A stretch of DNA of 64,000 nucleotides from Agreia sp. COWG. Lineage in GTDB: Bacteria > Actinomycetota > Actinomycetes > Actinomycetales > Microbacteriaceae. The position numbers and the translations under genes were made by a program. Location of the stretch: positions 1 through 64,000 of the forward strand of contig NZ_LR882036.1 of the NCBI RefSeq assembly GCF_904528075.1. Reading direction: 5' to 3'. The first letter of the stretch is position 1. Every line of letters begins with the position of its first letter. The notes beneath the pieces are model-generated. The model had not been told where the DNA came from and searched no databases. It saw only the letters and a program-made list of their open reading frames with translations. Positions 34,796 through 42,689 of this stretch are shown piece after piece.

Positions 34796-34812
34796 ATCGG
34801 AATACTGGGCGC

Positions 34813-35064
34813 ATGGTTACCCGTCCGAATGCAGGTATAAAGCGGAATCGCCTTCCTGCAGGCATCAAAGCGGTCACACGGAAAGTCAATCTCGATCCTC
34901 GACGAGAGACATCTCTCGAGAAAGCTCGAATTGCTTCGGGTGACCTATCGCTCTCGCTCTACCTCGAATTGGTGTTGCACCAAATCGAAGTACAGAACGG
35001 CGGAACCCTGCCCATTTTTTCGCCTGAACTTGATCTTTCGGAGGCACATACGAAAGCCGCATAA
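34813..35064 (+). CDS. Small DNA-binding protein upstream of rep (ribbon-helix-helix-like)
   Basis: 83 residues from the ATG at 34813. The frame opens from 34567, giving 165 residues, but the extra part lacks protein-like composition and spans a palindrome (34780-34795). The C-terminal part (KVNLDPRRETSLEKARIASG, then LSLSLYLELVLHQI) resembles a ribbon-helix-helix dimer: strand, then two helices. Located just before the replication gene and followed by a terminator, it probably controls copy number or its own expression. Confidence 0.6.
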   Translation: MVTRPNAGIKRNRLPAGIKAVTRKVNLDPRRETSLEKARIASGDLSLSLYLELVLHQIEVQNGGTLPIFSPELDLSEAHTKAA

Positions 35065-35070
35065 CGAGAA

Positions 35071-35096
35071 AAGCCCGCCGCAGATGCGACGGGCTT
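35071..35096 (+). terminator. Terminator after the small DNA-binding gene
   Basis: AAGCCCG pairs with CGGGCTT around a loop that has a further CGCA/TGCG match, starting six bases after the stop. The tail TCCTC is poor in T but the position is typical. Confidence 0.55.
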
Positions 35097-35267
35097 CCTC
35101 AAAGTCCTAGCCAGAACCCTCATAGCTTCCCGGCACCGAGGTTCTAGCTACACCATCCGAAACACATACCCGCAAGGGCCCTTTGTTGTACTCCGGAAGG
35201 AGTTGACCCCATCGTAACTCACGCGACCCACAAACCGCTATCGATCGACGCTGATTCTCACACCGGC

Positions 35268-37205
35268 GTGTCTTCGAAGAATCTCGACGCCTGGGAGCTC
35301 ACGCGCCGGCTGAGTCCGCGATCACACGTCCGCTCCATGCAACGCGACGTGAACGGCGAGTTGCTGCTCAACAGCTTCCCTCGCACTCACCCCATCGGCC
35401 CTCTGCCTCCGTCGACTCCGTGGGCAATGCTGCTCGCCGATGACGCGGGCCTTTTCCGATTCATTCCCTTCGACTTCGACGGCAAGCGCAAAGGCGTCGT
35501 AGACAACGAATTGATGGAAGAAGCCGTCGACCAGGCCAACCTGCTCTCGAGCATGCTCGACGAGCTCGCGATCGCGCACGTCGTCTGTGAGTCGTCCGGC
35601 ACGGGCGGCCGCCACGTCTGGATAGCGCTACGCGCCGGCGTCGACCTCCAGACGCTTCGAACGATGACGGATGTGGCCAGCGTCGCCTTCTCCCGCCTCG
35701 ACTTCGGCATGCTCCACAACACCACCGCCGGCGCCGTACGCCCACCGCTGTCCCCCCACCGCGACGGCAGCGCGTCCACCATCCTCCGGGGCAGCGTCGA
35801 CACGCTGCTCGAGCCGACGGCCACACCGGCTGATGTGCACCGGCTCGCGGCCGCTCTGCAGCCGCTACGGCGCAGCTCCCGCGCGACATCGACCACTCCC
35901 CCGGGCCCAATCGACACTCGTCACCAGGCTCATCGAGAGCTGTCTGCCGCCGGCCGTGGCCACATGGCCACGATTGCCGGCGGCAACGACCCCTCCTGGA
36001 CCGGCTTCATGTGCCTGCTCGCAGCGGCCAACGCCGGCTGGAGCTTCCACGATGTCGAGAGAGCGGCCCAGACCGCACCAGGCATGGAGCACTACCGCAC
36101 ACGTACCGCCGGCCCTGGCAGACGCCGACCACGCTCCGCGGCCGAGACGGCCCGCCGCCTCGCCTCCCAGTGGCAAAAAGCACAGGCCTACGCGGCCCTC
36201 CAGCGTCCAATCCCAACCCCACGACCACCCGAGGATCTCACCGAGCTCGCAGCGATCGTCAACGACGTCGCTGACCTCCTCGACCGCCTCCAGGCGGCGC
36301 CGGCCCGATGGGGCAAGTCCGAAGCCGGCCACTCCAGACGAACGATCCTCAGCTGCCTGGCCTACCTCACCCTGCAGACCGGGAAACGCACCGTGGCCGC
36401 ATCCATCCGAGATCTGGCACTGATGTCCGGCCTTGGCCGCACGACCGCGGCAGGAGCGCTCCTCGCCCTCGAAGCGCAGGGATTCATTCACCGCGGCACC
36501 ACCGCTGATGGCAGCAACGCATCCGAATGGCGCCTACCCCCCCACTTTTCCACAGCACCAGGAACGGTCCGGTCACAACTACCGCTCCGCGACAACGCCG
36601 CCCCCCCTACCGGACTTTTTAACGCACGGGAAGGACTCCTCGACCGCCTGGAGAGCGAGCTCACAGAGGGGCGGCACGATCTCTTCACTCGGAATGGAAT
36701 TGGTCATGCCGCAGGGAAGGTGTATGCGTTGCTGAAGGAATACCAGGATCTGACGATCGCTGCAGTAGCCGGTCTTTTGGGAATCACTACGCGGTATGCG
36801 GCGACGGTCATGAGCCGGCTGAGGCGTCACAAGCTCCTGGTGAAGGGTGAAGAAGGTTGGAGCCGCAGCAAAAGAGATCTACGTGATCACGCAGCACGGA
36901 TAATCGGCGTCGCAGGGACACTTCTCGAGCGGGCCGAACGATATCGAACCGAACGTGAAGTTTGGGCGTGGTGGCAAGCCGAGGTGGAGCACATGAACAC
37001 GTCGCCCCGGCGCCGTAAGAGGCGCCCTCACTTCACCGCGAGACCTCTGGCTGATGGGAGCCCCTCCCCCAGGTCCTTGGGCGAGCGATCATGGCCACCA
37101 TATCCTCGAGGCGGTGACGGGCTTGCCGATCACCGTGAGGCACGCTGGTGGGTCGAGAACGGATGGTTGGCCGCCGGGTCGTACCGGTGGGGCTCGGCCG
37201 CGTGA
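35268..37205 (+). CDS. rep: Plasmid replication initiator, primase-polymerase (AEP) type
   Basis: 645 residues from a GTG at 35268. The primase-polymerase catalytic pair FIPFDFDGKR and SSGTGGRHVWIAL (DxD and SxxGxH motifs) is visible near residues 62 and 110, so the N-terminal part is probably an archaeo-eukaryotic primase domain. A central helical region is followed by winged-helix segments (ASIRDLALMSGLGRTTA, then DLTIAAVAGLLGITTRYAA) that should bind the iterons. Such proteins bind iterons, open the origin and prime synthesis. The best ribosome binding site, GGAAGGAG, lies at 35195-35202 and points to an in-frame ATC at 35211, so the start is uncertain. Confidence 0.85.
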   Translation: MSSKNLDAWELTRRLSPRSHVRSMQRDVNGELLLNSFPRTHPIGPLPPSTPWAMLLADDAGLFRFIPFDFDGKRKGVVDNELMEEAVDQANLLSSMLDELAIAHVVCESSGTGGRHVWIALRAGVDLQTLRTMTDVASVAFSRLDFGMLHNTTAGAVRPPLSPHRDGSASTILRGSVDTLLEPTATPADVHRLAAALQPLRRSSRATSTTPPGPIDTRHQAHRELSAAGRGHMATIAGGNDPSWTGFMCLLAAANAGWSFHDVERAAQTAPGMEHYRTRTAGPGRRRPRSAAETARRLASQWQKAQAYAALQRPIPTPRPPEDLTELAAIVNDVADLLDRLQAAPARWGKSEAGHSRRTILSCLAYLTLQTGKRTVAASIRDLALMSGLGRTTAAGALLALEAQGFIHRGTTADGSNASEWRLPPHFSTAPGTVRSQLPLRDNAAPPTGLFNAREGLLDRLESELTEGRHDLFTRNGIGHAAGKVYALLKEYQDLTIAAVAGLLGITTRYAATVMSRLRRHKLLVKGEEGWSRSKRDLRDHAARIIGVAGTLLERAERYRTEREVWAWWQAEVEHMNTSPRRRKRRPHFTARPLADGSPSPRSLGERSWPPYPRGGDGLADHREARWWVENGWLAAGSYRWGSAA

Positions 37206-37241
37206 ACCTACGGGTATAGAGACAACGACGGAGCTGCCGCG

Positions 37242-37254
37242 CCGCCCAAGGCGG
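37242..37254 (+). terminator. Hairpin after rep
   Basis: CCGCC-CAA-GGCGG forms a short, strong hairpin 37 bases after the rep stop. It lies just before the iteron array and could stop rep transcripts from running into the origin, though it has no T-run. Confidence 0.4.
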
Positions 37255-37328
37255 TCTTGGCGACAGATGTTCGTGGCCGGCATTTGCTCCGGGTGACTCT
37301 GGGACTCTGTATGTACGTAAGTCCCGGA

Positions 37329-37504
37329 CTCTGTCACTCTGTAGGTCTGTCACTCTGTAGGTCTGTCACTCTGTAGGTCTGTCACTCTGTAGGTCTGTCA
37401 CTCTGTAGGTCTGTCACTCTGTAGGTCTGTCACTCTGTAGGTCTGTCACTCTGTAGGTCTGTCACTCTGTAGGTCTGTCACTCTGTAGGTCTGTCACTCT
37501 GTAG
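37329..37504 (+). repeat. Iteron array, likely replication origin
   Basis: Eleven head-to-tail copies of a 16-base unit, GTCTGTCACTCTGTAG: ten exact copies from 37345 to 37504 and one with a single change at 37329-37344. There are no spacers. More degenerate copies flank both sides (GACTCTGGGACTCTGTA, then GTCTGTTAGTCACAG). Contiguous iterons between rep and parA are the usual origin arrangement; Rep binding to them sets copy number. They also fit incompatibility. Confidence 0.92.
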
Positions 37505-37538
37505 GTCTGTTAGTCACAGACTCCGAAAGTCTGTTACT

Positions 37539-37567
37539 CTGGAAGTACGTAACTTGCGTACTTCCAG
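37539..37567. promoter_or_regulatory. Inverted repeat downstream of the iterons
   Basis: CTGGAAGTACG (37539-37549) and CGTACTTCCAG (37557-37567) are perfect 11-base arms around TAACTTG. It lies between the iterons and parA and may be a partition-protein site, an operator of parA or part of the origin. A CAGACT-CCGAA-AGTCTG hairpin lies just before it at 37517-37533. Confidence 0.5.
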
Positions 37568-37628
37568 ATATACAGAGTCACGGAGTCTGTAAGTACCGAA
37601 CTTTCGGCAAGCCAGATTGGATAGATGC

Positions 37629-38276
37629 ATGCGAGTAGTAGTGGTTGCTTCCCAGAAGGGAGGCGAGGGCAAGACGACAACAACGATGAACCTGGCAGCC
37701 GTTGCCGCCAAGAACGCGAGATGCCTCGTCGTTGACGTTGACCCGCAGAAGTCGGCTACCGACTGGGGTCTGGCGGCAGGGGACAGGCTTCCATTTGACT
37801 TCGCCGAAGACTTTGACCCGAAGAACCTCGCCCGACTTCGCGAACTCGACTACGACATCATCTTCGTGGACACTCCGGGTAATCTTTCCGACACTCACAT
37901 CCTCGGCGCGGTGCTCGACGTCGCCGATTTCGCGATCATCCCGATGATGCCTGCAGTAATGAGCGTGAGCCCGGCGCAGCGAACCATCGCTATGGTCACT
38001 GAGCGCGGTGTGCCCTATCGCCTTCTCCTGAACAAGGTCGACATGCGGGTCGCCGGGCAGCTCGAGGATTGGGTAAAGGTGATCGACTCGACAATGGGCG
38101 TCCCTCGATTCAAGCAACACGTTCGTTCGTACACCACCCACAGCGACGCACCGCTGCGCGGCGATGTTGTCACCCAGTACCCGGACACCAGAAAAACGGC
38201 GAACGCAATCTTCGACTATTCCGCAGTTGCGCTCGAGCTCACGTCGATATGGGCGCAGTCCAAGGAAGGTAAGTAG
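37629..38276 (+). CDS. parA: Partition ATPase ParA
   Basis: 215 residues from the ATG at 37629; a TTG at 37617 is less likely. Deviant Walker A: ASQKGGEGKTTTTMN; Walker A' LVVDVDPQKSATDW; Walker B FVDTPGNLSD. The small size, lacking an N-terminal regulatory domain, marks type Ib partition ATPases, which segregate low-copy plasmids by riding on nucleoid DNA. Two bases separate it from the partition partner gene. Its promoter region overlaps the origin repeats. Confidence 0.9.
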   Translation: MRVVVVASQKGGEGKTTTTMNLAAVAAKNARCLVVDVDPQKSATDWGLAAGDRLPFDFAEDFDPKNLARLRELDYDIIFVDTPGNLSDTHILGAVLDVADFAIIPMMPAVMSVSPAQRTIAMVTERGVPYRLLLNKVDMRVAGQLEDWVKVIDSTMGVPRFKQHVRSYTTHSDAPLRGDVVTQYPDTRKTANAIFDYSAVALELTSIWAQSKEGK

Positions 38277-38278
38277 CC

Positions 38279-38725
38279 ATGGCTAAAGCAGACCTGGGCG
38301 AACTCTTGAAGAGTCGACGAACTTCGGATTCGCCGGCACCGGCACCGGCGCCGAACGCGCCCGCTGACGAGACCCCGGCGGCACGAGAAACCGTCGTCGA
38401 CACCCAGGCGTCGACAGCCCGCAAAGCGGCCCCCAAATCCGTCGAGCCCGCTAGAGCTGTACCGAAACCTGATAGATCGAAGGCGCCCGAGGCGGCAGGG
38501 GAGCCCCTTTACCGCCAACTGACCAGGAAAGAAGCGCGTCTCCGTGAGGATCAGTTCACAGACCTCGCGACACTTGCAAAGCGTCTTCAACGGGCCAAGG
38601 GGCCCGCAGGAGATCGCATCACTGAGAACACGTTGATTCGAGTGGCGGTCGACCTGTTGTTGGCGCGTGCGGACCAAGCGCATGGTCACACCGAGGAAGA
38701 GATTTTACGAAGCCTCAGTTCCTAA
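38279..38725 (+). CDS. Partition partner (ParB-like, short)
   Basis: 148 residues. The first 85 are Pro/Ala-rich and disordered (APAPAPNAPADETPAARET); the C-terminal part (LTRKEARLREDQFTDLATL, then TENTLIRVAVDLLLARADQA) fits a ribbon-helix-helix or short helix-turn-helix domain. Its place directly after parA and short length fit centromere-binding proteins of type Ib partition systems. It probably binds repeats near the origin and stimulates the ATPase through its N-terminal arm. Confidence 0.72.
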   Translation: MAKADLGELLKSRRTSDSPAPAPAPNAPADETPAARETVVDTQASTARKAAPKSVEPARAVPKPDRSKAPEAAGEPLYRQLTRKEARLREDQFTDLATLAKRLQRAKGPAGDRITENTLIRVAVDLLLARADQAHGHTEEEILRSLSS

Positions 38726-38772
38726 GCACGCCGGCGCAGCCCAACGTGCTCGTCGCTAGAAAGGATCCGTTC

Positions 38773-39036
38773 ATGATCACGCGGGTGACCGTCTTCAGTA
38801 AGCCGAATTGCTCGACCTGTGAAAGCACGTACCGGATCCTCAAGGTGGCCAAGATCAACTACGAGGTCATCGACGTCACCAAAAGCGAGGCCGCGATGGC
38901 ATACGTAACAGAAGACTTGGGCTACTCGGCAGCTCCGATTGTCGTGGTCGACTTTGAGGACGGTGAGCAGGATCACTGGTCAGGGCTCCGCGTTGACAAG
39001 ATCCAGCAACTCAAACCGCACGTTCGTTCCCTCTAG
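38773..39036 (+). CDS. NrdH-type glutaredoxin-like protein
   Basis: 87 residues from the ATG at 38773 with AAAGGA upstream. The redox motif is CSTC in [18 protein letters not shown], followed by [20 protein letters not shown] (the cis-Pro loop SAAPIV) and a WSGLRVDKI end typical of NrdH redoxins, which pass electrons to ribonucleotide reductase or other partners. A second such protein is encoded at 41757. On a plasmid near ssb it may assist nucleotide supply after transfer; that is inferred. Confidence 0.82.
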   Translation: MITRVTVFSKPNCSTCESTYRILKVAKINYEVIDVTKSEAAMAYVTEDLGYSAAPIVVVDFEDGEQDHWSGLRVDKIQQLKPHVRSL

Positions 39037-39050
39037 AGAAAGAGATCATC

Positions 39051-39566
39051 ATGGCTGGCGAAACCGTAATCACCGTGGTGGGCAACCTCACCAGCGATCC
39101 TGAACTGCGTTACACGCAGGGCGGGCTGGCGGTTGCCAACTTCACTATCGCTTCCACGCCGCGCACGTTCGATCGTGCCGCGAACGACTGGAAAGACGGC
39201 GAGGCACTCTTCCTGCGCGCAAGCGTCTGGCGTGAATTCGCCGAGCACGTCGCTGGATCTCTGACGAAGGGCAGCCGCGTCGTTGCGACCGGTCGTCTGC
39301 GTCAGCGCTCCTACGAGACGAAAGAGGGCGAAAAGCGCACCTCGATCGAGCTCGAGATCGACGAGATCGGTCCCAGCCTGCGCTACGCAACGGCGAGTGT
39401 CACCCGGGCAGCCGGAGGCGCACGCCAGGGCGGCGGCCAGGTCGGTGGACCGAGCGGTGGAAACGACGAGCCGTGGGCCGCTTCGGCGCCCGCGCAGCCG
39501 GCTGCCGGAGCTGGGGCCGACGTGTGGAACACGCCGGGCAACTTCAGCGACGACACCCCCTTCTAA
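39051..39566 (+). CDS. ssb: Single-stranded DNA-binding protein
   Basis: 171 residues. The OB-fold core begins at once: [38 protein letters not shown], then [20 protein letters not shown] and [20 protein letters not shown]. The Gly/Gln-rich linker leads to the acidic tip DDTPF that recruits replication and repair partners. Plasmid SSBs coat the single strand entering during conjugation and aid replication. GAAAGAG sits before the ATG. Part of a plus-strand run from parA to the zeta-type toxin. Confidence 0.95.
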   Translation: MAGETVITVVGNLTSDPELRYTQGGLAVANFTIASTPRTFDRAANDWKDGEALFLRASVWREFAEHVAGSLTKGSRVVATGRLRQRSYETKEGEKRTSIELEIDEIGPSLRYATASVTRAAGGARQGGGQVGGPSGGNDEPWAASAPAQPAAGAGADVWNTPGNFSDDTPF

Positions 39567-39581
39567 GTCGAGGACGCTGCA

Positions 39582-39872
39582 ATGAACCTCACGTGGATGT
39601 CTGTACCTGGCTCGACCGTCATCGCCGTTGCGATCGTGATGCACGTTATGGGTCACCGGTTTCGTATGCCCTCGCTGCGGCGCAGCGCTCCTCGCGTCGC
39701 CGGCGCGGGCTTCGTACTGCTCGCGTTCGGCTCGATCGTAGCGATTCACGGCAGCCAGTCTGCGATTCTCGCCGTTGTCCTGTCTGTGCCGGCCGGCATC
39801 CTGACCTGGTGCTTCTTTGCGCTGCGTGCAGCTCGTCGACGCACGACTATGGCGCAGCGCCATGGTGCGTGA
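39582..39872 (+). CDS. Small membrane protein
   Basis: 96 residues with about three membrane helices (STVIAVAIVMHVMG, GFVLLAFGSIVAIHG and AILAVVLSVPAGILTWCFFA). A basic C-terminus (RAARRRTTMAQRHG) should be cytosolic by the positive-inside rule. It follows ssb and precedes the antitoxin-like gene in the same run. No family is recognised. Confidence 0.6.
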   Translation: MNLTWMSVPGSTVIAVAIVMHVMGHRFRMPSLRRSAPRVAGAGFVLLAFGSIVAIHGSQSAILAVVLSVPAGILTWCFFALRAARRRTTMAQRHGA

Positions 39873-39915
39873 ACGGAAGCCGCGCGTACAATCGACAGCT
39901 AGGAGAGTGAACCTC

Positions 39916-40197
39916 ATGAAGCCACACACGCTGGCGCCGGTCGCGGGGGAGCGGCCTGCCGTCTCGCAGGATCCCGTCGTGCTGTACGACGTCATGCGCG
40001 AGTCTGCAACGCGGCTCATCGGAACACTCCTCGGTCGCGTGCCCCAGGGGGCACCCGCTGACGTCCTCGAGCGCGCTCAGCTGCTGGCCGACGACGTCGA
40101 AGACGCCGCCTTGGCCGTCGACGTCGACGACGTTGACGCAATGATCACGACCACGACCCGGTTCAAGACCGAGCGTGACCTGATCCTCGGTCGATGA
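39916..40197 (+). CDS. Likely antitoxin partner of the zeta-type toxin
   Basis: 93 residues from the ATG at 39916 with AGGAGA upstream; upstream in-frame codons are not protein-like. It is acidic and helical (LYDVMRESATRLIGTLLGR, DVLERAQLLADDVEDAALAV). The stop overlaps the toxin ATG (ATGA), as in epsilon-zeta pairs. The size and helical content fit an epsilon-like antitoxin, but sequence similarity to epsilon is not evident. Confidence 0.62.
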   Translation: MKPHTLAPVAGERPAVSQDPVVLYDVMRESATRLIGTLLGRVPQGAPADVLERAQLLADDVEDAALAVDVDDVDAMITTTTRFKTERDLILGR

Positions 40198-41330
40198 TCC
40201 GTCCGAACGACTACGACCTCACACCCGAACAGCTCCAGGTCATTTTCGACGAACGGATTCGTCGACGACTCTTCCGCCGGGCCCGCACCGAGCACACCCC
40301 ATCGGCAGTTTTGCTCGGAGCACAGAGTGGTTCGGGGAAGACGAAAGCTCTGCAGTCGATTGTCGCGGCGACTCCGGGAGATCCCGTAGCGATCGTCGGT
40401 GACGATCTTCGGGCCTTCCACCCCGCCTACGCCCGCCTACTCGAGGACGCACCGACCGAGATGCCCGATGCTACCGCCCAGGCATCCGGTGCATGGGTTC
40501 GCATGAGCATCGATTATGCGCGCGACCACAAAGTCAGCGTCGTGATCGAGGGCACGTTCCGGAACCCAGACGTCACGATCCTTGAGGCTGCCCGCTTCCA
40601 TGAGGCCGGCTACCGCACCCATGTTGTCGCCCTCGCGGTTCCTGGTGCGGTGAGCAGACTCTCGACCCTGGACAGGTTCGTTGCAGACGCCCGTGTAGGC
40701 CGTGATGCCCGCTGGACGCCCCTGGAGGGGCATCAGCGCGGCTACGAGGGAACGCCGCGCACCGTTGCCGCTGCGGAACAATCGCCGCACGTCGACCAGC
40801 TCAGCATTCAGAACCGAAACGGCCAAATTCTGTACACCGGCACCCGGCCGACGCCGGCCGCGCACATCGACGGCGCAGTCGACGCGCTCGAGCTCGGCCG
40901 CAACACCCCCCAATCGCCTGCAGCTGCCGCCGACTGGCTTGAACGCTTCCACGGCAACATCACCTACGCCGGCGCCCACGGACTCGTCTCTCCTGAGCAC
41001 CGAGCCCTGTTCGCCGCACTCACCGACGATGCACACCAGGTCGCCGACCAGGCCTACCCCCAAGCTGCGAGCACGCCCTCTATCGCCGCTCACCACCGCA
41101 TCGACCAGGTCGACGAGCAGCTGCGCGTCTACACTCTCGCAGCGCGCTTCCAAGGCACGCAAAGCGCGGAGCAGCGCCTCCGTCGCGTCTCAACAACAGT
41201 GCCCGAACCACACACCCCTGTGATCCCTGACCTCGCGACCAGGATGCGCGGCATCGTGGCCGACACCCCAGCGCCGACCAACAACGACACCCCCACGGGG
41301 CCCTCCGTGAACCGCGGGCCCCGGATCTAA
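40194..41330 (+). CDS. Zeta-type toxin/AAA kinase with a C-terminal extension ending in GPRI
   Basis: 378 residues. The kinase domain has Walker A GAQSGSGKTKALQ, VGDDLRAFHPAY and VIEGTFRNPDV, matching zeta-type toxins, which phosphorylate UDP-sugars needed for wall synthesis. Classical zeta is smaller; here about 100 extra residues follow, including LERFHGNITYAGAHGLVSPE and IDQVDEQLRVYTLAARF. The last residues, VNRGPRI, end exactly as the relaxase does (PRRGPRI, 52425), and both carry VDQVDEQ. That shared tail suggests recognition by the secretion channel, i.e. the toxin may be delivered to recipients. Confidence 0.82.
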   Translation: MIRPNDYDLTPEQLQVIFDERIRRRLFRRARTEHTPSAVLLGAQSGSGKTKALQSIVAATPGDPVAIVGDDLRAFHPAYARLLEDAPTEMPDATAQASGAWVRMSIDYARDHKVSVVIEGTFRNPDVTILEAARFHEAGYRTHVVALAVPGAVSRLSTLDRFVADARVGRDARWTPLEGHQRGYEGTPRTVAAAEQSPHVDQLSIQNRNGQILYTGTRPTPAAHIDGAVDALELGRNTPQSPAAAADWLERFHGNITYAGAHGLVSPEHRALFAALTDDAHQVADQAYPQAASTPSIAAHHRIDQVDEQLRVYTLAARFQGTQSAEQRLRRVSTTVPEPHTPVIPDLATRMRGIVADTPAPTNNDTPTGPSVNRGPRI

Positions 41331-41504
41331 CACCACCGGCGCCCGGCCCCGTCTCAAGAGGTCCGTTCCGACGCCATCGTGAGTGGTCGACCCTTCGGCG
41401 TCGACCACGAGGGGCCGGCACCCCTCGAGCACCCCGAAAGAGCCGGCCCAGGGGCCGGCCTGGAGGAACCGGCTTCGCCGGCACCCAGGGGCCTTCGGCC
41501 CGTC
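41331..41504. other. GC-rich region before leader copy 2
   Basis: Contains several strong hairpins with TTCG loops, such as CCGGCTTCGCCGG and GGGCCTTCGGCCC near 41470-41500. One of these may terminate the zeta transcript and others may belong to the leader RNA. No ORF is convincing. Confidence 0.45.
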
Positions 41505-41721
41505 TTTTTGCCGTGAAGCCTTCGGCGGCTCGCTCGCTGCGCTCGCTCGTAGCCACCTCCGGGTCTCCGTTCAAGTGGCTTCGCCACCGGTTCCCCCGAG
41601 ATTTTCGGCACGCGGTCGCTAGCGCTCCCTTATTTCGCGCCGAAATTCTCTCCTCCACCGCCCTTCGGGTTGCACTACGCCCTCCGGTCGCTAAGGCGGA
41701 AAACCGCCTTCACGGCAAAAA
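41505..41721 (+). ncRNA. Structured leader element, copy 2
   Basis: TTTTTGCCGTGAAG (41505-41518) pairs perfectly over 14 bases with CTTCACGGCAAAAA (41708-41721). Inside are TTCG-capped hairpins (GTGGC-TTC-GCCAC near 41576, CCCTTCGGG at 41661) and the blocks GCGCTCCCTTATTT and CCGCCCTTCGGGTTGCA shared with copy 1. The hairpin AAGGCGG-AAAA-CCGCCTT (41693-41710) overlaps the 3' strand of the closing stem, so the two cannot form together. It ends 36 bases before the redoxin gene. A structured, possibly switch-like 5' UTR; no known class is recognised. Confidence 0.68.
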
Positions 41722-41756
41722 ACGTGGGGAGCTGAGAGACAACAGAAAGGGTCATC

Positions 41757-41990
41757 ATGAGCGTCACCGTATACACCAAGACCGAGAGTTTCTGCGGGCA
41801 GTGCAAAGCAACCGAGCTCGCCCTCGAGCGCGCGGGAATCACCTTCAACGTGGTGTCCCTCGAGGCACAGACAGCTGAGGTCATCGAAGACTTCAAGACC
41901 CGCCTCGGCACGGCCGCGCCGATCGTTGTCACCCCAGACACCGCATGGTCTGGCTTCCGCCCCGACCTCATCAGCAGCCTCGCTGCCTAA
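41757..41990 (+). CDS. NrdH-type redoxin, second copy
   Basis: 77 residues from the ATG at 41757. The CGQC redox motif (YTKTESFCGQCKATELALE) and the cis-Pro region GTAAPIVVTPDTAWSGFRPD define an NrdH-like redoxin, related to the one at 38773. GAAAGGG is its ribosome binding site. It is the first gene after leader copy 2, and is followed after 18 bases by the zinc-ribbon gene, suggesting one transcript. Role: electron supply or disulfide reduction in the cytosol. Confidence 0.82.
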   Translation: MSVTVYTKTESFCGQCKATELALERAGITFNVVSLEAQTAEVIEDFKTRLGTAAPIVVTPDTAWSGFRPDLISSLAA

Positions 41991-42008
41991 CCCGGAACGG
42001 ACGAAGAC

Positions 42009-42359
42009 ATGACCACCACACCAGCACAGCCCATCTACCCCCTCGCCTCGCTCCCCAATGACGGAGTCGCCATCACCGACGAGGACGGAGAGAACCAGAC
42101 CTGCCCCTGCGGCAACGACAGCCAGGCCGCTGACTGGGTCCCCGCCGACACCACAGGAGCAATGACCTTCGAAGCATCTGGATCCTCGAACCCAGCCGAG
42201 CACACGGTCTGCCCCGAGTGCGGACGCCTCTACCGCAACGCCGACCTCTTCACGGGAGCTGCGGCCCCGATCGCCCGCTATGACGTCACCAGCGCGGCGT
42301 TCACCGCCGCACTCGCCCAGTACAACCGCTACGCCTTCACGACCAAGGAATCACGATGA
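42009..42359 (+). CDS. Zinc-ribbon-like protein, paralogue of the one at 14804
   Basis: 116 residues. Shared blocks with the 14804 product include DGENQTCPCGNDSQAADW and HTVCPECGRLYRNADLF, giving two CxC/CxxC metal pairs, and YDVTSAAFTAALAQYN at the end. It overlaps the next gene by four bases (ATGA). Both paralogues stand downstream of the same type of structured leader, so the pairing of leader and gene seems inherited as a unit. Confidence 0.75.
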   Translation: MTTTPAQPIYPLASLPNDGVAITDEDGENQTCPCGNDSQAADWVPADTTGAMTFEASGSSNPAEHTVCPECGRLYRNADLFTGAAAPIARYDVTSAAFTAALAQYNRYAFTTKESR

Positions 42360-42658
42360 GCATCGACCTCACCACCCTCACCCCTCGCGAGCTGCAGATC
42401 TACGCAGCCGGCTACACCGACGCCGCGAACGCCAACCGCGCCGCCATGGCCCAGGCGGACGAATATCTCGCCCAAGACGCCGCCGAGCTCACGGCCCTCA
42501 CCGCGCAGCTCGCTCGAGCGAACTCCGACGCCGACCGCTACTACCGGGCCGCTTTCAACCCGCGCCCACCCATCCCTATCGGCATCCCGTACGCCGAGCT
42601 CGAAAAGCAGCGCGCAGCACTTTACGAATCCCGCGCGCATGTCAGTCGTGTCGCCTAG
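42356..42658 (+). CDS. Hypothetical helical protein
   Basis: 100 residues. Alanine- and leucine-rich helices (TPRELQIYAAGYTDAANANR, EYLAQDAAELTALTAQLARA) and a proline-rich segment (FNPRPPIPIGIPYAELEKQ). No membrane span or signal. ATGA coupling with the zinc-ribbon gene indicates co-expression. No family is recognised. Confidence 0.58.
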   Translation: MSIDLTTLTPRELQIYAAGYTDAANANRAAMAQADEYLAQDAAELTALTAQLARANSDADRYYRAAFNPRPPIPIGIPYAELEKQRAALYESRAHVSRVA

Positions 42659-42689
42659 CCTCAAATTAGTCTGAAACAGGAGGATCACC

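Noticed and set aside
34567..34812. N-terminal extension of the small DNA-binding protein
   Set aside because: The extra 82 residues look random and cover an operator-like palindrome; the ATG at 34813 is preferred.
37329..37504. CRISPR array
   Set aside because: The repeats are contiguous 16-mers with no spacers and no cas genes nearby; they are iterons.
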